Below are positions 17,739 to 25,320 of a stretch of 47,945 bases of DNA, piece after piece (positions within the stretch are counted from its first letter, which is position 1; each line of letters begins with the position of its first letter). The stretch covers positions 1-47,945 of the forward strand of contig CAAENY010000133.1 in assembly GCA_900757465.1 (NCBI GenBank), read 5' to 3'. The notes beneath the pieces were generated by a model. It had not been told where the DNA came from and ran no database searches. It saw nothing but the letters and a program-made list of their open reading frames with translations. Origin of the DNA: an uncultured Collinsella sp. Lineage in GTDB: Bacteria > Actinomycetota > Coriobacteriia > Coriobacteriales > Coriobacteriaceae. A program made the position numbers and the translations under genes.

Positions 17739-18176
17739 GTGTTAAGCGTCTACTTTGGCGATATGCCAGAAGCGATTTACAACACAGCGACATATTTCAA
17801 AAACTCTTACCGGTCTACTTGGATTACGGATCCCTATGCAGTCTCGATAATTAAAGATGTCGATCGATCGGTTGTTGTCTCCGAAAACGTCATCGAAAGC
17901 CCTGTGCTTGGATCCATCTCCCCACTCCAGCTTTCTGGTGGCGTGAAAACGCTGCTGCTTATGAGATTTGATCGTAAGCATATTTTTAACGCTTCTACCT
18001 GTGGTGACAACTGTGCCAAGTGGATTCTCGACATGGCGAAAGACCGCAAGCTCGTTGTGAATCTCTATCATGTGATGGACTTTGGTCGCGAGGATTTTAA
18101 AATTAAAGTCGTGAATAGCGGCCGAATCGTTCACAACATGGCCGATTTGATTCACGAGTCGATTCCGTATCTGTAG
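17739..18176 (+). CDS. DUF4869-like protein
   Basis: With GTG 17739 as start the protein has 145 residues. GGGAG lies five bases upstream; TTG 17727 would add four residues. It begins MLSVYFGDMPEAIYNTATYF and contains SPVLGSISPLQLSGGVKTLL, NASTCGDNCAKWIL and NLYHVMDFG. I recall this pattern as DUF4869, a family without known function in Clostridia and Actinobacteria; I could not check it. No membrane segment or known catalytic motif is visible. It is followed immediately by a P-loop ATPase gene, so the two are almost certainly one functional unit. G+C content is much lower than in rfbA and rfbB on either side, indicating acquisition. Confidence 0.7.
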   Translation: MLSVYFGDMPEAIYNTATYFKNSYRSTWITDPYAVSIIKDVDRSVVVSENVIESPVLGSISPLQLSGGVKTLLLMRFDRKHIFNASTCGDNCAKWILDMAKDRKLVVNLYHVMDFGREDFKIKVVNSGRIVHNMADLIHESIPYL

Positions 18177-18185
18177 GTGCTGCTT

Positions 18186-19160
18186 ATGAACGGTTCGCAT
18201 CTCGTTAAGATTTCCCGCCGCAGGGGAACCAAGTACACATTTACCATCAAGCGGAACATCACTATTGTGCGTGGCGATAGTGGCACGGGTAAGACGACAC
18301 TGTTTGACATGGTCGCAGACTACATGCGAACGGGCGAGCAGTCGGGCGTTTCCTTGCAATGCGATTGTCCCTGTGTCGCCCTGACCGATTATGATTGGCG
18401 AAACCAGCTTTCGTCCGTTCATGACTCGATTGTATTTGTCGATGAGGGCTTAAAAGAGATCCATTCTGATGAGTTTGCCCATCATGTGCTGTATTCCTCG
18501 AATTATTTCGTGCTGATCTCAAGGGCTGATTTCCCCAATCTTCCGTATAGCGTGGATGAGATTTACAAGATTAAGACGAGCGGAAAATACCATTCTTTCG
18601 TCCCTGTTTATCAAGATCGCGGGAATCATCGTTATGCTATTTCCCGGTCGGCGCCAAAACAGGACTTTTCTATCCTTCTATGCGAGGACAGTAAGTCTGG
18701 TTTCCAGTTCTTTGAACGGCATTTCGCTGACAGTGAGCTTACCTGTACTTCGGCCATGACGAACAGCGCGATTTTGGGCTGGTTGGATCAGCATCTCGAC
18801 GATCGCGTGTTTGTTGTCGCGGACGGGGCGGCATTTGGGTGCTATGCGGACCGCGTCCTTAAGCTGCAAGACATTCACCGCGATACTGTTACGGTTTGTC
18901 TTCCCGAATCATTCGAGTGGCTTCTACTGAGCTCCGGCGTAATTTCAGAGCTAGATGTTAAGACGGTTTTGGAAACCCCAGAAGCCTTTGTAAACAGTGA
19001 GAAGTTTAAAAGCTGGGAGGATTTCTTCTATAAGTACTTACGTGAAATAACTGGGGATTCGGTTTTTCACTACGACAAAGACTGCATTTCGGAGGCGTTT
19101 TGTACAGGAGGTAATTCTGCGAAGGTTATGGCTCTTATCGCATGCCGAAATGTCCGATAG
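18186..19160 (+). CDS. P-loop ATPase paired with DUF4869-like protein
   Basis: The 324-residue protein has a clear Walker A (GDSGTGKTT, residues 30-38) and Walker B (SIVFVDEG, D86-E87) but no ABC signature helix, so the ATPase domain is short. The region from about 160 on (FSILLCEDSKSGFQFFERHF, then VFVVADGAAFGC) has the spacing of a TOPRIM-like fold: a Glu, then an Asp after a hydrophobic strand. The canonical DxD is absent, so this is tentative. ATG 18186 is preferred, with AGGTG at the upstream stop as ribosome site; GTG 18177 is the alternative. It forms a unit with the preceding gene. Possible roles are defence or regulation; none is shown. Confidence 0.72.
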   Translation: MNGSHLVKISRRRGTKYTFTIKRNITIVRGDSGTGKTTLFDMVADYMRTGEQSGVSLQCDCPCVALTDYDWRNQLSSVHDSIVFVDEGLKEIHSDEFAHHVLYSSNYFVLISRADFPNLPYSVDEIYKIKTSGKYHSFVPVYQDRGNHRYAISRSAPKQDFSILLCEDSKSGFQFFERHFADSELTCTSAMTNSAILGWLDQHLDDRVFVVADGAAFGCYADRVLKLQDIHRDTVTVCLPESFEWLLLSSGVISELDVKTVLETPEAFVNSEKFKSWEDFFYKYLREITGDSVFHYDKDCISEAFCTGGNSAKVMALIACRNVR

Positions 19161-19235
19161 TTTTGTTGAATAGCGTCGCGGCGTCACTTCCTGCGGCATA
19201 CTAAAGAAGCTGTACATGCTTCAGATTGGATTTTC

Positions 19236-20255
19236 ATGTCTGAGATTTTCGAACCCAAGAATATCATCGTCACGGGCGGCTGCGGCTTCATCGGCAGCAA
19301 CTTCGTCCACTACGTCGTGAACAACCACCCGGGCGTCCACGTCACCGTCCTGGACAAGCTGACCTACGCCGGCAACCCCGAGAACATCGCCGGGCTGCCA
19401 GCGGACCGCGTGGAGCTCGTCGTGGGCGACATCTGCGACGCGGAGCTGCTGGACAGGCTGGTACCGGGCCACGACGCGATCGTGCACTACGCCGCCGAGA
19501 GCCACAACGACAACTCCATCGCAGACCCCGAGCCGTTCCTGCGCACCAACGTCGAGGGAACCTTCCGCCTGCTGGAGGCCGTCCGCAAGCACGGCGTCCG
19601 CTACCACCACGTCTCCACCGACGAGGTCTACGGCGACCTGGCGCTCGACGACCCGGCGAAGTTCACCGAGGAGACGCCGTATCACCCGAGCAGCCCGTAC
19701 TCGAGCACCAAGGCGTCCTCCGACATGCTGGTCCGCGCCTGGACCCGCACCTACGGCCTGCGCACCACGATCTCCAACTGCTCCAACAACTACGGCCCCT
19801 ACCAGCACGTGGAGAAGTTCATCCCCAGGCAGATCACCAACATCATCGACGGCGTGCGCCCCAAGCTCTACGGCCGCGGCGAGAACGTCCGCGACTGGAT
19901 CCACACCGAGGACCACTCCTCTGCCGTCTGGGACATCCTCACCAAGGGCCGGATGGGGGAGACCTACCTCATCGGCGCAAATGGCGAGAAGAACAACATC
20001 ACCGTCCTGCGCATGATCCTCGAGGCGATGGGAAAGGACCCCGAGGACTTCGACTGGGTCGCCGACCGCCCCGGCCACGACCGCCGCTACGCCATCGACT
20101 CCACCAAGCTCCAGCGCGAGCTGGGCTGGAGGCCGGCCCACACCGACTTCGCCGAGGGGCTCAAGGCCACCATCGACTGGTACGTCGCCAACGAGTCCTG
20201 GTGGCGCCCGGCCAAGGAGGCCACCGAGGCGCGCTACCGCGCACAGGGGCAGTAG
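19236..20255 (+). CDS. rfbB: dTDP-glucose 4,6-dehydratase
   Basis: The 339-residue extended short-chain dehydrogenase converts dTDP-glucose to dTDP-4-keto-6-deoxyglucose. The NAD-binding motif GGCGFIGSNFV lies near residues 14-24. HVSTDEVYGDL supplies the Thr-Asp-Glu catalytic set, YSSTKAS the Tyr-x3-Lys pair, and SNCSNNYGPYQ and YGRGENVRDWI are typical of RmlB. The start has only a weak ribosome site (TTGGA). Codons are extremely G/C-ending, as in rfbA and rfbCD, but unlike the two genes just upstream. The stop codon lies in the Shine-Dalgarno region of rfbCD, so the two are coupled. Confidence 0.96.
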   Translation: MSEIFEPKNIIVTGGCGFIGSNFVHYVVNNHPGVHVTVLDKLTYAGNPENIAGLPADRVELVVGDICDAELLDRLVPGHDAIVHYAAESHNDNSIADPEPFLRTNVEGTFRLLEAVRKHGVRYHHVSTDEVYGDLALDDPAKFTEETPYHPSSPYSSTKASSDMLVRAWTRTYGLRTTISNCSNNYGPYQHVEKFIPRQITNIIDGVRPKLYGRGENVRDWIHTEDHSSAVWDILTKGRMGETYLIGANGEKNNITVLRMILEAMGKDPEDFDWVADRPGHDRRYAIDSTKLQRELGWRPAHTDFAEGLKATIDWYVANESWWRPAKEATEARYRAQGQ

Positions 20256-20269
20256 GAGGGGATAGACCT

Positions 20270-21724
20270 ATGGCAGACATCGCATTCGAGAAGGACCTCT
20301 CCGTCGCCGAGACCGGCATCGAGGGCCTGAAGGTCGTCGACCTCGCCGTCCACGGCGACTCGCGCGGCTGGTTCAAGGAGAACTGGCAGCGCGCCAAGAT
20401 GACCGCCCTGGGCATCCCGGACCTCCGCGTCGTCCAGAACAACATCTCCTACAACGACAGCCGCGGCGTCACCCGCGGCATCCACGCCGAGCCCTGGGAC
20501 AAGTTCATCTCGGTGGCCCGCGGCAGCGTATTCGGCGCCTGGGTGGACCTGCGCGAGGGCAGCGCCACCTACGGGAAGGTGTTCACCTGCACCCTGGACC
20601 CGTCCAGGGCCATCTACGTCCCGCGCGGCGTGGGCAACTCCTTCCAGGCCCTGGAGGACGGCACCGCCTACACCTACCTGGTGGACGCCCACTGGTCGCT
20701 GGAGCTCAAGAGGACCTACACCTTCGTGAACCTCGCCGACCCGGAGCTTAACATCCAGTGGCCCATCCCGCTGGACCGGGCCACCGTCTCCGAGGCCGAC
20801 CTCAACCACCCGATGCTCAGGGACGTCGTCCCCATGGCGCCCAAGAGGACGCTCGTCACCGGCTGCAACGGCCAGCTGGGCCGCGCGGTGCGCGCGCTGG
20901 CGGAGGAGCGCGGCGTCGCCAAGGACTTCGACTTCTGCGACATCGACACCTTCGACATGTCCGACCCGGCGGCCTACTCCAAGTACGACTGGTCGCTCTA
21001 CGGCACCGTGATCAACTGCGGCGCCTACACCGCCGTGGATAAAGCCGAGACCCCCGAGGGCCGCGCGGCCGCCTGGAAGGCCAACGCGACCGGCCCCGCC
21101 CTGCTCGCGCGCACCTGCGCCGAGCACGGGATCACGCTCGTCCACGTGTCCTCCGACTACGTCTTCGACGGCACCGCCGAGGTGCACGACGAGGAGGAGC
21201 CCCTCAGCCCGCTTTCAGTCTACGGCCAGACCAAGGCCGCCGGCGACATCGCCGTGGCCGGGTGCCCGCGCCACTACATCATGCGCAGCTCCTGGGTCAT
21301 CGGCGAGGGGCACAACTTCGTCAAGACCATGAGGGCGCTCTCCGACCGCGTCGCCGACCCGGAGGACAAGTTGGAGCAGGTCACCGTCGTGGACGACCAG
21401 CTGGGACGCCTGACCTTCACGCGCGACATGGCGCAGGCAATCTTCCACGTGCTGGGGAGCCGCGCCCCCTACGGCACCTACGACTGCACCGGTTCCGGCG
21501 CCGTCAAGTCCTGGGCCGACATCGCCCGCGCCGTCTTCGAGGCCGCCAACGGCAACGGCGACAGGGTCGTGCCGGTATCGACCGCCGACTACTACGCCGG
21601 CGCCGAGGGCCCCGTGGCCCCGCGCCCGGTCCACTCCGCGCTCGACCTTTCCAGGCTCGAGTCGGTCGGGTTCCACATGCCCGACTGGGAGGAAGAACTT
21701 GGGGAGTACCTCAAGACGCTCTAG
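20270..21724 (+). CDS. rfbCD: Fused dTDP-4-dehydrorhamnose 3,5-epimerase / dTDP-4-dehydrorhamnose reductase
   Basis: This 484-residue protein joins the last two steps of dTDP-L-rhamnose synthesis. Residues 1 to about 195 are the RmlC cupin-type epimerase (RGIHAEPWDKFISVARGSV with the catalytic His, then YVPRGVGNSFQALED). From about 198 the RmlD reductase begins: TLVTGCNGQLGRAV for NADPH, INCGAYTAVDKAE, VSSDYVFDG and the Tyr/Lys pair in SVYGQTKAAGD. The same fusion is known in bifidobacteria and coriobacteria. ATG 20270 follows GGAGGGG. The gene ends at a strong terminator. Together with rfbA and rfbB it gives the full dTDP-rhamnose supply for the rhamnosyltransferase-like genes upstream. Confidence 0.95.
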   Translation: MADIAFEKDLSVAETGIEGLKVVDLAVHGDSRGWFKENWQRAKMTALGIPDLRVVQNNISYNDSRGVTRGIHAEPWDKFISVARGSVFGAWVDLREGSATYGKVFTCTLDPSRAIYVPRGVGNSFQALEDGTAYTYLVDAHWSLELKRTYTFVNLADPELNIQWPIPLDRATVSEADLNHPMLRDVVPMAPKRTLVTGCNGQLGRAVRALAEERGVAKDFDFCDIDTFDMSDPAAYSKYDWSLYGTVINCGAYTAVDKAETPEGRAAAWKANATGPALLARTCAEHGITLVHVSSDYVFDGTAEVHDEEEPLSPLSVYGQTKAAGDIAVAGCPRHYIMRSSWVIGEGHNFVKTMRALSDRVADPEDKLEQVTVVDDQLGRLTFTRDMAQAIFHVLGSRAPYGTYDCTGSGAVKSWADIARAVFEAANGNGDRVVPVSTADYYAGAEGPVAPRPVHSALDLSRLESVGFHMPDWEEELGEYLKTL

Positions 21725-21746
21725 CCGCTATCAACTTTTCGAGAGT

Positions 21747-21776
21747 AAAAGCCGCCGTTCTTTAACGGCGGCTTTT
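21747..21776. terminator. Strong bidirectional terminator after rfbCD
   Basis: A perfect 13-bp stem, AAAAGCCGCCGTT (21747-21759) with AACGGCGGCTTTT (21764-21776), closes a CTTT loop. Its A and T tracts serve both the rfb operon and the convergent glycosyltransferase gene. Confidence 0.92.
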
Positions 21777-21829
21777 CTTGTTGATGGCTATCTGCGCAGT
21801 GGTGCCAATAGTATTTTGCGGAAGATCTT

Positions 21830-22798
21830 TCACTCGCTTGGCGTGGTGGCGGACCTGCCGGGCTGGTCATCGTAGGCGTATTTGCTGTACACGTTGACCT
21901 CCCACTGCTTTTTTTCGACCTTTGCCACGGAATCGAGGATGAAGCCGGTCGCAAGGCTCAGACCGCACAGGAACATAAACGACGCGGCGAGCATGGCGGT
22001 GGGGAAGCGCGGAACGAGGCCGGTCTGGAAATACTCGACAACGATGGGCGTGCCCAAGGCGAGGCCGATCACCGCAAACAGAAGCGCGACGAGGCTGAAG
22101 AACTTCAGAGGGCGGTAGTCCTTGAACAGCGTGCCAATCATCGCAACGACTTTAATGCCGTCGCTTACGGTATTGAGCTTGGACTCGGAACCTTCCGGAC
22201 GGTCGCGGTACTCGATGGGCACATCCTTGATGCGCCAGCGGTGGTCGACGGCGTGGATCGAGAGCTCGGTTTCGATCTGGAAGCCCTCGGAAAGCACAGG
22301 GAAGGTTTTAACGAACGGGCGGCTCATGGCACGGTAGCCGGTCATGACATCATCGAAGCTGTAGCCATAGATCCACTTGATCATGGCACGGACCAGATTG
22401 TTGCCAAAGCCGTGGAAGGCACGCTTGTTCTCCTCGGCGTAGGTGCCGTTGGAAAGGCGATCGCCTACGGTCATGTCGGCCGTGCCGTTAAGGATGGGCT
22501 CGCAGAGGGCCTTGGCCGCCTCGGCGGGGTAGGTGTCGTCTCCGTCGACCATCAGGTAGCAATCGGCGTCGATATCGCGAAACATCTGGCGGCACACGTT
22601 GCCCTTTCCCTGACGGGGCTCAAAGCGGACTGTGGCGCCGTGCTCGGTGGCAATGCGTGAGGTATCGTCCGACGAGTTGTTGTCATAGACATAGACCGTC
22701 GCCTGCGGAAGCTCGCGGTGAAAGTCATCGATGACTTTGCCGATCGTGAGCGCTTCGTTGTAGCAAGGGATGATGACGGCGATGGATTCAGAATTCAC
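21830..22798 (-). CDS. GT2 polyprenyl-phosphate glycosyltransferase with two membrane helices
   Basis: The 322-residue protein begins VIIPCYNEALTIGKVIDDF and has VYDNNSSDDT, the catalytic MVDGDDTYPAE, and GYRAMSRPFVKTFPV. Two hydrophobic segments near residues 233-255 and 267-290 match the GtrB/DPM-type topology that charges undecaprenyl phosphate with a hexose for export. GTG 22798 is preceded by AAGGAG at six-base spacing. Codon use is normal for the backbone, unlike the A+T-rich GT genes, so it may be a core envelope gene. It is divergent from the ABC exporter and convergent with rfbCD. Donor sugar unknown. Confidence 0.88.
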   Translation of the reverse strand: MNSESIAVIIPCYNEALTIGKVIDDFHRELPQATVYVYDNNSSDDTSRIATEHGATVRFEPRQGKGNVCRQMFRDIDADCYLMVDGDDTYPAEAAKALCEPILNGTADMTVGDRLSNGTYAEENKRAFHGFGNNLVRAMIKWIYGYSFDDVMTGYRAMSRPFVKTFPVLSEGFQIETELSIHAVDHRWRIKDVPIEYRDRPEGSESKLNTVSDGIKVVAMIGTLFKDYRPLKFFSLVALLFAVIGLALGTPIVVEYFQTGLVPRFPTAMLAASFMFLCGLSLATGFILDSVAKVEKKQWEVNVYSKYAYDDQPGRSATTPSE

Positions 22799-22828
22799 TT
22801 AATGCTCCTTATACATTCAATCCTAGAA

Positions 22829-22857
22829 AGTATAGCCGTTTGGGCCTGGCATCCTAA
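22829..22857 (-). promoter_or_regulatory. Putative promoter of the minus-strand GT2 gene
   Basis: On the minus strand, TATACT (22834-22829) lies 17 bases from TTAGGA (22857-22852). It is suitably placed about 30 bases before the GTG start. The -35 is weak. Confidence 0.4.
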
Positions 22858-22913
22858 GATGTGGGTTAGTTCTCCAGTTTTGTTGCGCGAATCGTTTGCA
22901 TGGCCGTCGGGTC

Positions 22914-22919
22914 TATACT
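22914..22919 (+). promoter_or_regulatory. Putative -10 element of the ABC exporter operon
   Basis: TATACT lies 39 bases before the GTG start of the permease gene. No convincing -35 lies at standard spacing. Confidence 0.35.
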
Positions 22920-22958
22920 GTTCGTTTGTCAACGATTACGAGTAAAGGAGTTGCATCC

Positions 22959-23804
22959 GTGTCGGATCAGACAAAGCAACAAGAAACTCGCAGTCTGCCT
23001 GCGACGTTTGCTAAGAACGAATTTGAGAAGGACGCGTTTATCCTTCGTCAGCTGGTTACCAAGGATTTTAAGATCAAGTATCGCCGTAGCGTTCTGGGCG
23101 TCGCATGGTCGGTGCTCAACCCGCTGCTGATGATGATCGTCATGGCCATCGTGTTCTCGACGATTTTTGGCCAGGGCCGCAATGGCTCAATGACGCCCGA
23201 GATGTACCCGCTGTACTTGATCGTGGGTAACATTACCTTTGCCGTCATGTCTGAGTCTACTAACCAGGCCCTGACGTCGATCGTGGGCGCTGCCCCTCTG
23301 CTCAAGAAGGTTAAGGTGCACCGCTGGGTTTTCCCGGTGCAGAAGGTGCTCTTCTCGCTGGTCAACTTTGCCTTCTCGCTGGTCGCCGTCGCCATCGTCA
23401 TGCTGTGGTTCCGCGTTATGCCTTCTTGGCACCTTATTCTGCTGCCGGTTTGCCTGCTGCTGCTTATGTGCTTCTGCATGGGCCTGGGCATGATGCTCTC
23501 TGCCCTTACGGTCTTCTTCCGCGACGTTATGCATCTGTGGAGCGTCGTCATTACGGCGTGGACTTACATTACGCCCATCTTCTGGACGACTGACTATATT
23601 GCGCAAATGCCGCATCTCGTGCGTATCTTGATGTATGCGAACCCCATGTTCAACTACCTGCAGTTTATGCGCGATATCTTCCTGTTCCAGACTACGCCCT
23701 CGCTTATGACGTTTGGTATGTGCGTTGCCTGGGCGGTTCTTGCGCTTATTATTGGCTATACCGTGTTCCATAAGTCCGAGCGCAAGTTCATCCTCTACAT
23801 CTAA
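22959..23804 (+). CDS. Polysaccharide ABC exporter permease (Wzm/TagG/RfbD-like)
   Basis: The 281-residue integral membrane protein of the ABC-2 type has six membrane segments. The N-terminal amphipathic stretch KDFKIKYRRSVLGVAWSVLNPL is the hallmark of Wzm/TagG permeases. It exports a completed lipid-linked polysaccharide or teichoic-acid-like polymer together with the ATPase encoded next. GTG 22959 was chosen because AAAGGAG (22944-22950) lies eight bases upstream; an in-frame extension to 22896 lacks any ribosome site. It is eight bases from the ATPase reading frame, so the two form an operon. The polymer is not identifiable from sequence. Confidence 0.93.
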   Translation: MSDQTKQQETRSLPATFAKNEFEKDAFILRQLVTKDFKIKYRRSVLGVAWSVLNPLLMMIVMAIVFSTIFGQGRNGSMTPEMYPLYLIVGNITFAVMSESTNQALTSIVGAAPLLKKVKVHRWVFPVQKVLFSLVNFAFSLVAVAIVMLWFRVMPSWHLILLPVCLLLLMCFCMGLGMMLSALTVFFRDVMHLWSVVITAWTYITPIFWTTDYIAQMPHLVRILMYANPMFNYLQFMRDIFLFQTTPSLMTFGMCVAWAVLALIIGYTVFHKSERKFILYI

Positions 23805-23815
23805 GGAGTGCTGTG

Positions 23816-24583
23816 ATGACTGAATCTGTTGTTGATTACAGCGAGCAGCCTCTGGCTGTCGAGGTCGACGACGTCACCATGATCTTTAACATGGCGTCCG
23901 AGTCGCTGACCAACCTCAAGGAGTACTTCATTAAGCTTGCCAAGCACGAGCTGTTCTTTGAGGAGTTTAGGGCGCTTAAGCACATCTCGTTTGATATTCA
24001 TCGCGGCGAGGTTGTGGGTCTGGTCGGCACCAATGGCTCCGGCAAGTCTACGATGCTCAAGATTATCGCTGGCGTTCTTGAGCCTAGCGAGGGCAGCGTT
24101 AAGGTGCGCGGTAACATCGCGCCGCTGATTGAGCTTGGCGCCGGCTTTGACCCCGAGCTGACCGCCCGCGAGAACATCTATCTGAACGGCGCCCTGCTCG
24201 GCTACACCAAGGAGTTCATCGATGCCAACTTTGACGGCATTATTGAGTTCGCTGAGCTTCAGAACTTTGTCGATATGCCGCTCAAGAACTTCTCCTCGGG
24301 CATGGTGGCGCGTATCGCCTTTGCAATCGCGACGATTACCGAGCCCGATATTCTGATCGTTGACGAGACGCTGTCCGTCGGTGACGTGTTCTTCCAGCAG
24401 AAGTGCGAGGACCGCATCCAGCACTTTATCCAGAGTGGCGACGTGACGGTTCTGTTCGTTTCGCACTCCATGGAGCAGGTTGAGCGCATCTGCCAGCGTG
24501 CCGTTTGGATTGAGAAGGGTGACCTTCGCATGGACGGCCCAGTCGATGAGGTCTGTAAGGCGTATCGCGAGCAGTTCAACTAG
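23816..24583 (+). CDS. Polysaccharide ABC exporter ATP-binding protein (Wzt/TagH-like)
   Basis: The 255-residue ATPase has Walker A GLVGTNGSGKST, the Wzt-type signature LKNFSSGMVARIAFAIA, Walker B DILIVDETLSVGD and the switch His in FVSHSMEQV. The N-terminal VTMIFNMASESLTNLKEYF and FRALKHISFDIHRGEV are typical of polysaccharide exporters. It lacks the C-terminal carbohydrate-binding domain of O9a-type Wzt, so polymer export should not need recognition of a capped end by this protein. ATG 23816 is favoured because AAGGAG sits seven bases upstream; GTG 23813 is too close. Confidence 0.94.
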   Translation: MTESVVDYSEQPLAVEVDDVTMIFNMASESLTNLKEYFIKLAKHELFFEEFRALKHISFDIHRGEVVGLVGTNGSGKSTMLKIIAGVLEPSEGSVKVRGNIAPLIELGAGFDPELTARENIYLNGALLGYTKEFIDANFDGIIEFAELQNFVDMPLKNFSSGMVARIAFAIATITEPDILIVDETLSVGDVFFQQKCEDRIQHFIQSGDVTVLFVSHSMEQVERICQRAVWIEKGDLRMDGPVDEVCKAYREQFN

Positions 24584-24637
24584 GTTATAATTACTTGTGC
24601 CTAACAGGCTTGCGCTTGCTTGGGCGTGCGGTTATTT

Positions 24638-24714
24638 GCTCCATTAGCTCAGTTGGATAGAGCAGGGGACTTCTAATCCCAAGGTCGACGGTTCGAATCC
24701 GCCATGGAGCACCA
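24638..24714 (+). tRNA. tRNA-Arg (anticodon TCT)
   Basis: The cloverleaf has perfect 7-bp acceptor arms (GCTCCAT with ATGGAGC), D-arm GCTC/GAGC, anticodon loop CTTCTAA and T-loop TTCGAAT. The CCA end is encoded (24712-24714). Two stem positions are mismatched: 27-43 (G-A) and 50-64 (A-C). It reads AGA codons. A terminator follows. Confidence 0.95.
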
Positions 24715-24723
24715 TCGTTTATT

Positions 24724-24756
24724 AAGCCCAGACCGCTTGGTGGTCTGGGCTTTTTT
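24724..24756 (+). terminator. Rho-independent terminator after tRNA-Arg(TCT)
   Basis: AAGCCCAGACC (24724-24734) pairs perfectly with GGTCTGGGCTT (24742-24752) across a seven-base loop and runs into TTTTTT. Confidence 0.93.
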
Positions 24757-24818
24757 CATCTTGTATGCTGCTGAAGCCGAGCGCGAGCAAGCCGCTGCTG
24801 TTTGTTGGGGCTGGCATT

Positions 24819-25256
24819 TTACTTTTCCAGATGCTCTTTCAGCAGCTCCAGCGCGTGAGCGTAGCCCTGCAGGCCTTCGCCGGTGATGGTGGCGAAGCAG
24901 GCCAAGCGCGCATAGCTCACCTGGCGGAAGTCCTCGCGCGTCTCTACGGCGCTGATGTGCACCTCGACGGCAGGGATGGCGACAGCCTTGAGGGCGTCGA
25001 GGATTGCCACGCTGGTGTGCGTGTAGGCTGCCGGGTTGATGACGATGCCGTCGACCTTGCCGTAGGCCTCCTGGATCTTGTCGACGATGCTGCCCTCGTG
25101 GTTGGACTGGAAGACCTCGACCTCGTCGAAGCCCTGCGCGGCACCTGCCTCCTGGCAGATCTGGACCAGGCGGTCGTAGTTGTCACTGCCATAGATGCCC
25201 GGCTCGCGAATGCCGAGCATGTTGAGGTTGGGGCCGTTGATGACGAGTGCTTTCAT
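24819..25256 (-). CDS. aroQ: 3-dehydroquinate dehydratase, type II
   Basis: The 145-residue dodecamer-type enzyme removes water from 3-dehydroquinate to give 3-dehydroshikimate. It begins MKALVINGPNLNMLGIREP, with the catalytic Tyr in PGIYGS, QSNHEGSIVDKI, INPAAYTHTSVAI and VEVHISAVETRE. Length is typical. ATG 25256 follows AAGGAAG; upstream in-frame sequence shows no protein-like pattern. It is the last gene of the aro operon and is separated from aroE/K by a REP-like hairpin, which could reduce its expression. Confidence 0.96.
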   Translation of the reverse strand: MKALVINGPNLNMLGIREPGIYGSDNYDRLVQICQEAGAAQGFDEVEVFQSNHEGSIVDKIQEAYGKVDGIVINPAAYTHTSVAILDALKAVAIPAVEVHISAVETREDFRQVSYARLACFATITGEGLQGYAHALELLKEHLEK

Positions 25257-25278
25257 GGTTGCTTCCTTTGCAGTCGAG

Positions 25279-25317
25279 AAACCACCACAAAGGTGCCTGT
25301 CCCCTTTGTGGTGGTTT
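25279..25317. repeat. REP-like palindromic hairpin between aroE/K and aroQ
   Basis: A perfect 15-bp inverted repeat (25279-25293 with 25303-25317) surrounds TGCCTGTCC. The core GGTGCCTGTCCCCTTTG resembles a palindromic repeat scattered through many bacterial genomes near Y1 (REP-associated) transposases. I recall this from general knowledge and could not check it. T tracts at the end on the plus strand and A on the minus strand are short. Confidence 0.65.
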
Positions 25318-25320
25318 TGG

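Noticed and set aside
20234..21187. Long minus-strand open frame opposite rfbCD
   Set aside because: Antisense shadow of the fused epimerase/reductase; the translation is Val/Gly/Asp/His-rich with no family pattern.
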